Positions 60,105 to 64,000 of a stretch of 64,000 nt of DNA are shown one piece after another. The DNA is from Rhodopseudomonas palustris. Its GTDB lineage: Bacteria > Pseudomonadota > Alphaproteobacteria > Rhizobiales > Xanthobacteraceae. Where the stretch lies: positions 4,526,001-4,590,000 of the forward strand of contig NZ_CP019966.1 of the NCBI RefSeq assembly GCF_003031265.1, read 5' to 3'. Position numbers and translations under genes: made by a program. The first letter of the stretch is position 1, and each line of letters opens with the position of its first letter. The notes under the pieces are model-generated. The model had not been told where the DNA came from. It did no database searches and saw nothing but the letters and a program-made list of their open reading frames with translations.

Positions 60105-60425
60105 ATGGGACGACTACTCGCCTGCACGGCGATCCTGCTAATTGTGGCCAGCCAAGCGGCGGCCGCCGCGACTCCGTCGGAGCGCCGCGGCCTCGGCTTC
60201 GCCAAATCACACTGTGCGCGCTGCCATGCTATCGGCCGTAGCGGTAAAAGTCGGCTCGAACAGGCCCCGCCGTTCCGCACGCTTCACACGCGCTATCCCG
60301 TCGAGACGCTGGCAGAGGCGTTTGCTGAAGGTATTTATACCGGCCACCCGCGGATGCCGGCGTTCGAACTCGATCCAGACCAGATCAACGACCTTTTGTC
60401 GTACCTGAAGACCTTGGAGCGGTAG
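60105..60425 (+). CDS. Small class I c-type cytochrome
   Basis: 106 residues. A signal peptide covers about 1-22 (LLIVASQAAAAA), then the heme site KSHCARCHAIGRSGKS (CxxCH) and a Met axial ligand in GHPRMPAFELDPDQINDLLS. It would carry electrons in the periplasm between membrane complexes. An FNR box upstream points to low-oxygen expression. ATG at 60105 is preferred (signal peptide); an upstream ATG at 60069 is in frame. Its 3' end overlaps the mlaD-like gene on the other strand by 41 bases. Confidence 0.88.
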   Translation: MGRLLACTAILLIVASQAAAAATPSERRGLGFAKSHCARCHAIGRSGKSRLEQAPPFRTLHTRYPVETLAEAFAEGIYTGHPRMPAFELDPDQINDLLSYLKTLER

Positions 60426-61584
60426 TCGACCTGCCTGGGGGTGTCGAGGCCGGCTCGGCGTCGGCGTGACCGGCTGCGAGCGCCTGCGCTGCCCACGGCA
60501 CCAGCTCCTTGGCGATGGTATCGAACGACTTGTCGAACGCGGTGACGGCCGCAGCTGGCTCAGGCTTGTCGAGCGGCGTCGCCTGCTGAAACAGCCTGGC
60601 CGCAACCAGCTTGCCTTCCTTGTCGATGATCTTGGCGCTGAACGCGATCTCGGCGCGAAGCGCATCCGCTTCACCGATCACCTGAAAACTCCTGATATCG
60701 GTCAGCAGTTGGTAGTCCGGCTGCACGGCATCGTTCGGGCGCATCGGCGCGTGGGCGATGTCGTAGTTTTCGAAGCTTTGGATCAGCTTCTCCTGCAGCA
60801 TCTTCGGGAGGCTGTCGCTCCACTGCGCGCCGGCAAAGGCCGGAACTTCCAGACCGGGCGCCAGCAGCATCTTCTGGCTGTCGAACAGAACCACCGTATT
60901 GGATTCCGGAATGGTGAGCTGCGCCTTGAGCGGCGGCGATGGCGGCGGGAAGCCGGTCGCGGCCGACAGGTCGTACACCACCTTCTTCACCACCGGTTCG
61001 TTCGCGCCGGTCATCCGCTCGACACCGCCAAGGATCCCGTCCAGCTTCTCTGTCTTCCCCGCCAGCCACTCCGAGAACGTCTTGAAGTTGGCGATGGTGT
61101 CTTTCAGCGGGCCGGAGTTTTCGCCGAGCACGGTATCGACCTTGCGCAGCGCCTCGCGGGCAGCCTGGGTCATGCTCATGCCCGCTCCCGGCTCGGCCAC
61201 CAGCGTGGTGGCGATCGCCGAGCCGCTGAGCTGCTTGCCGCCTTCGAGCGCCACCACCGGCACGCCGGTCAGGCCCTGGAAATCCAAGCCAACCTTGGTG
61301 TCCGGACGGACCGGCGTTGACGGCGCCACCGCGATGGTCGCATCGACCCGCCGCGGATCATCCGAGGCCAGCGACAGCGCCGTGACCTCGCCAACCCGGA
61401 TGCCGTTGAACAGCACGGCGGCGCCAACCAGCAGCCCCGGCACCGGATCTCGGAATTGGATGTGATAGCTGGTGCGCGCACCGACGCCCGAAGTGTTGTG
61501 CAGCCAGAACACGAAGCCGAACACCGCAAAGATCGCCGCGAGTACGAACGCACCGACGATCACGAAAGGAGCACGAGTTTCCAT
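60385..61584 (-). CDS. MlaD-like MCE protein fused to an ABC-transport auxiliary domain
   Basis: 399 residues. N-terminal membrane helix (PFVIVGAFVLAAIFAVFGFV), MCE domain about 40-115 (SYHIQFRDPVPGLLVGAAVL, DFQGLTGVPVVALEGG), a helical linker (RKVDTVLGENSGPLKDTIAN), then from about residue 200 a second globular part (QLTIPESNTVVLFDSQKMLL, PDYQLLTDIRSFQVIGEADA) that matches the auxiliary lipoprotein (PqiC/DUF330-type) family, here fused. MCE proteins form rings that pass phospholipids between membranes. Third gene of the operon. The tail overlaps the cytochrome gene by 41 bases on the other strand. Confidence 0.87.
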   Translation of the reverse strand: METRAPFVIVGAFVLAAIFAVFGFVFWLHNTSGVGARTSYHIQFRDPVPGLLVGAAVLFNGIRVGEVTALSLASDDPRRVDATIAVAPSTPVRPDTKVGLDFQGLTGVPVVALEGGKQLSGSAIATTLVAEPGAGMSMTQAAREALRKVDTVLGENSGPLKDTIANFKTFSEWLAGKTEKLDGILGGVERMTGANEPVVKKVVYDLSAATGFPPPSPPLKAQLTIPESNTVVLFDSQKMLLAPGLEVPAFAGAQWSDSLPKMLQEKLIQSFENYDIAHAPMRPNDAVQPDYQLLTDIRSFQVIGEADALRAEIAFSAKIIDKEGKLVAARLFQQATPLDKPEPAAAVTAFDKSFDTIAKELVPWAAQALAAGHADAEPASTPPGRSTTAPRSSGTTKGR

Positions 61585-61595
61585 GGCGTGGCGTC

Positions 61596-62375
61596 CTAGT
61601 CCTGTCTGGGCTGGAGCATCGCCGAGCGCTTGCCGTGGAAATAGGCCCGCACCCAGGGATGTTCGGATTGCAGCAATTCGCGCATCGGCCCCACCGCCAC
61701 GATCTTGCCGTCAGCCAGCGCCGCAACGCGGTCGCAGACGACGTTGAGGCTGGCGAGATCGTGAGTCACCATGAACACGGTGAGCCCGAGCGTGGTTTGC
61801 AGGGTCTTGATCAGTTGATCGAAGTCACCGGCCGCGATCGGGTCGAGGCCGCTGGTGGGTTCGTCGAGAAACACGATCGAGGGATCGAGCGCCAGCGCAC
61901 GGGCCAGCGCCACACGCTTGGTCATGCCACCGGACAGCTGCGACGGGTACTTGTCCCAATCGTCTGGGGCGATACCGACCATCTCGAGCTTGGCGGTGGC
62001 GATCTCGTCCTGCAGCTTCTCCGACATGTCGAGCATCTCGCGCAGCGGGAACTGCACGTTCTGCCGCGCGGTGAGCGAAGAGAACAGCGCGCCCTGCTGA
62101 AACAGGATGCCCCAAGTCGCCGCCACTGCCCCGCGCGCCCGGCCGAAGCCGCGCTCGGTATCGTGGCCCATCACTTCGATATGCCCGCTTTGCTTGGGGA
62201 TCAGCCCGATGATGGTGCGCATCAGTACCGACTTGCCGCCACCCGACGCGCCGACCAGTCCGAGGATTTCACCACGGCGGACATCGAGCGACAGATGATT
62301 GAGGACGGTCTGCCGGCCGAATCCGACCACGAGGTCGGCGACGCGGATGGCATAGAGTTGAGCGAGCGCGTCCAT
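61596..62375 (-). CDS. MlaF-like ABC transporter ATPase
   Basis: 259 residues. Walker A in LVGASGGGKSVLMRTIIGL, ABC signature YPSQLSGGMTKRVALARALA, Walker B SIVFLDEPTSGLDPIAAGDF and H-loop FMVTHDLASLNVV. The Q-loop region and a long C-terminus fit MlaF, the ATPase of the phospholipid transporter (MlaFEDB). ATG at 62375 begins two bases after the stop of the permease gene; an ORF start far upstream would lie inside the permease. Second gene of the operon, 11 bases before mlaD. Confidence 0.92.
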   Translation of the reverse strand: MDALAQLYAIRVADLVVGFGRQTVLNHLSLDVRRGEILGLVGASGGGKSVLMRTIIGLIPKQSGHIEVMGHDTERGFGRARGAVAATWGILFQQGALFSSLTARQNVQFPLREMLDMSEKLQDEIATAKLEMVGIAPDDWDKYPSQLSGGMTKRVALARALALDPSIVFLDEPTSGLDPIAAGDFDQLIKTLQTTLGLTVFMVTHDLASLNVVCDRVAALADGKIVAVGPMRELLQSEHPWVRAYFHGKRSAMLQPRQD

Positions 62376-62377
62376 CG

Positions 62378-63526
62378 CTACATCCCGATCGACGCGAAGA
62401 AAACAGCAAACAATCCATCCAGCACGATCACCAGAAAGATCGACTTCACCACCGAGGTGGTGGTCTGCAGGCCGAGCGACTCGGCGCTGCCCTTGACCCG
62501 CAGGCCCTCGCTGCAGGCGACGATGCCGATCACCAGCGCCATGAACGGCGCCTTCCACATCCCGACCTGGAAGGAGTTCAGCGACACGGCCTCGTGCAGC
62601 CGGGCGATGAATACCGAGGGCTGCATCCCTCCATAGAACCACGCCGTCAGCAGGCCGCCATACAGCGCCGCCATCGAGCCGATGAAGGCCAGGATCGGCA
62701 GCGCGATCACCAGCGCGATGATCCGCGGCAGGATCAGCACCTCAACGGGATCAAGGCCCATGGTCGAGAGCGCGTCGATCTCTTCCCGCATCTTCATCGA
62801 GCCGAGCTCGGCCGTGTAGGCGCTCCCCGACCGGCCGGCGACCATGATCGCGACGATCAGCACGCCGATCTCGCGCAGCACCAGGATGCCGACCATGTCG
62901 ACGACATAGGAATCAGCACCGAACTTACGGAAGTGGAAGATCCCCTGCTGGGCGATGATCGCGCCGATCAGGAAGGTGATCAGCACCATGATCGGGATTG
63001 CCTGCCAGCCGACCCTGTAGACCTGGTAAGTCAACGAGGTCAGTCGCAGCGAGCGCGGCCGCCGCAGCACACCCAGCAGCACGGCACCGAGGGCACCGAG
63101 CATTGCCAGAAACACCGCGATATCAGTGGTGGCGCTCCAGGCTGACCGACCAATTTCGTCGAGCTTCGCGATGATCGGGTTGGGCTTCGGGTGCGGGGTT
63201 GGCCCACGACGATTGAGCTGCCGCACCTCGTCGATCAGCTCTGCGTAGCTCGCGGAAATGCCTTTGAACTGCGCGGTGCGGCCAGCCTGTGCGGCGCTGC
63301 GCGATAGCTTTTCGAGCACCCAGGCGCCGATCGTGTCGATCTCGCCGATCTCCGCCATATCGATGGTGAGCGACTTCGCCGCCGCGATCTGAGGAGCAAC
63401 GTCCTCAGACAGTTGCTCCATGAATTTGCTGTTGGTCGCGGTCCAAGCCCCTTTCGGCTTGAGCTCCAGCGTATCGCCATCGGTCTTGGCATTCAGCACA
63501 GGCGCGAGGCTCACGGCTGGTCCCAT
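62378..63526 (-). CDS. MlaE-like permease with N-terminal STAS (MlaB-type) domain
   Basis: 382 residues. Residues about 1-120 form a STAS domain (LELKPKGAWTATNSKFMEQL, IDMAEIGEIDTIGAWVLEKL), the role of separate MlaB in E. coli; a proline linker (GPTPHPKPNP) follows; then the MlaE permease with about six membrane segments, PIMVLITFLIGAIIAQQGIF, AYTAELGSMKMREEIDALST, MGLDPVEVLILPRIIALVI and VACSEGLRVKGSAESLGLQT. It is the first gene of the operon mlaE-mlaF-mlaD. The start at 63526 lacks a strong ribosome binding site. The fusion gives a fixed 1:1 STAS to permease ratio. Confidence 0.92.
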   Translation of the reverse strand: MGPAVSLAPVLNAKTDGDTLELKPKGAWTATNSKFMEQLSEDVAPQIAAAKSLTIDMAEIGEIDTIGAWVLEKLSRSAAQAGRTAQFKGISASYAELIDEVRQLNRRGPTPHPKPNPIIAKLDEIGRSAWSATTDIAVFLAMLGALGAVLLGVLRRPRSLRLTSLTYQVYRVGWQAIPIMVLITFLIGAIIAQQGIFHFRKFGADSYVVDMVGILVLREIGVLIVAIMVAGRSGSAYTAELGSMKMREEIDALSTMGLDPVEVLILPRIIALVIALPILAFIGSMAALYGGLLTAWFYGGMQPSVFIARLHEAVSLNSFQVGMWKAPFMALVIGIVACSEGLRVKGSAESLGLQTTTSVVKSIFLVIVLDGLFAVFFASIGM

Positions 63527-63676
63527 CCGGTCTCGAAGGCCAGCATGCGCTGCTCCGTTTCGATTCGCCCCGACGCGTTGCAGCGCACAGTTTGCGTCGT
63601 GTACCGCGATTGATGCAAATCAATTATGCCGCTTCTGCTCTGCGTCAGCATCGTTCGCGATGCCAGGAGCGAAACA

Positions 63677-64000
63677 ATGACCAAAGCTACGCCCTCCGCA
63701 ATCCTCAACACCTCGTTGCCGGCGTGCTTCCGCCAGATCAGGCTCGAACTCGCACGAGAACCTGGACATCCTGAAGGCGAAGCGAACATCGCCTATGTGA
63801 TCATCGCTCCGCTCGACGGCAATGACCGGATCGACGCCGAAATCTGGAAGAAGCACCGCGAAGCCTGCCGTGTGGCACGGCAACGGCCGCATCAGCCGGA
63901 CAACCTCGGTCACCTGGTGCACCGTCCGGGTGGATCATGGGCATTTCAATATGACAGTGCTGCGAAACTGCCCGACGAAGCCGGCTATCACTTCGCCGAC
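63677..64000 (+). CDS. Hypothetical protein, N-terminal part (runs off the window)
   Basis: 108 codons from ATG 63677 to the window end without a stop. AGGAG lies 8 bases upstream. The start MTKATPSAILNTSLPACFRQ leads into IRLELAREPGHPEGEANIAY, VIIAPLDGNDRIDAEIWKKH and GHLVHRPGGSWAFQYDSAAK. No recognised domain; the pattern resembles small proteins of unknown function in rhizobia. Divergent from the mla operon. Complete length unknown. Confidence 0.6.
   Translation, partial: MTKATPSAILNTSLPACFRQIRLELAREPGHPEGEANIAYVIIAPLDGNDRIDAEIWKKHREACRVARQRPHQPDNLGHLVHRPGGSWAFQYDSAAKLPDEAGYHFAD

Overview
The window comes from a GC-rich alphaproteobacterium, most probably Rhodopseudomonas palustris or a very close relative (Bradyrhizobium/Rhodopseudomonas group). 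The clues are an FNR-type regulator that I recognise as AadR, the PhyR-NepR-EcfG general stress locus, a eukaryote-like type II glutamine synthetase with a divergent gstI-type gene, a 50-residue aa3 oxidase subunit IV beside a three-subunit transhydrogenase, many Rhizobiales DUF families (DUF2312, DUF1244, DUF1036, DUF882, DUF2865, DUF465), and dispersed palindromic repeats typical of this family. It looks like core chromosome. I found no rRNA, tRNA, CRISPR array, prophage or intact insertion sequence.

Layout. 1-9.7 kb: end of a branched-chain amino acid binding protein, two DUF465 genes, a GGDEF protein, purE-purK, rpsU, a proline-rich membrane-anchored protein, a cupin and a VOC protein, the pnt transhydrogenase operon and the small CoxIV gene. 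10-10.8 kb: an AbrB-Doc toxin-antitoxin pair whose control region carries a perfect inverted repeat and a match to the general-stress sigma promoter. 10.8-24.4 kb: PepF, TerC, an NtrC-family regulator, two cell-wall proteins (LD-transpeptidase and DUF882), DUF2312/DUF1244 divergent from DUF1036-pyk, OsmC, a TPR protein and a short L36. 24.7-29.4 kb: an amidohydrolase, a haloacid dehalogenase, YbaK, a Tyr-rich secreted protein, and a two-gene split Aer-like energy-taxis system. 30-32.3 kb: a flippase followed by a BrnTA module bracketed by a second copy of the flippase 3' end and a cyclase remnant. 32.3-44.6 kb: metabolism, with 3-hydroxybutyrate dehydrogenase and patatin, GSII/gstI, glutaminase, the cysG-cysI sulfite/siroheme operon and malate synthase G.

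44.7-52.7 kb is the general stress response (GSR) island: csbD and an LD-transpeptidase with EcfG-type promoters, phyR, nepR-ecfG, an HWE-family sensor kinase, and, tail to tail with phyR, an unannotated non-coding transcription unit with a perfect EcfG promoter, a C-rich-loop hairpin and an intrinsic terminator. It has the architecture of the GsrN stress sRNA and is the main discovery candidate. 52.9-64 kb: an orphan ureG, two nucleoid-type small proteins, a molybdopterin oxidoreductase, a cyclic-nucleotide-gated K+ channel, aadR with an FNR box towards a small cytochrome c, and an Mla-type lipid transport operon with two domain fusions.

The common regulatory theme is the EcfG promoter (GGAAC, 16-17 bases, CGTT). 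By eye I found four perfect intergenic matches (before the AbrB-Doc pair, csbD, an LD-transpeptidase and the candidate sRNA) and two near matches between phyR and nepR. All start choices, promoters and functions are read from sequence without database searches.
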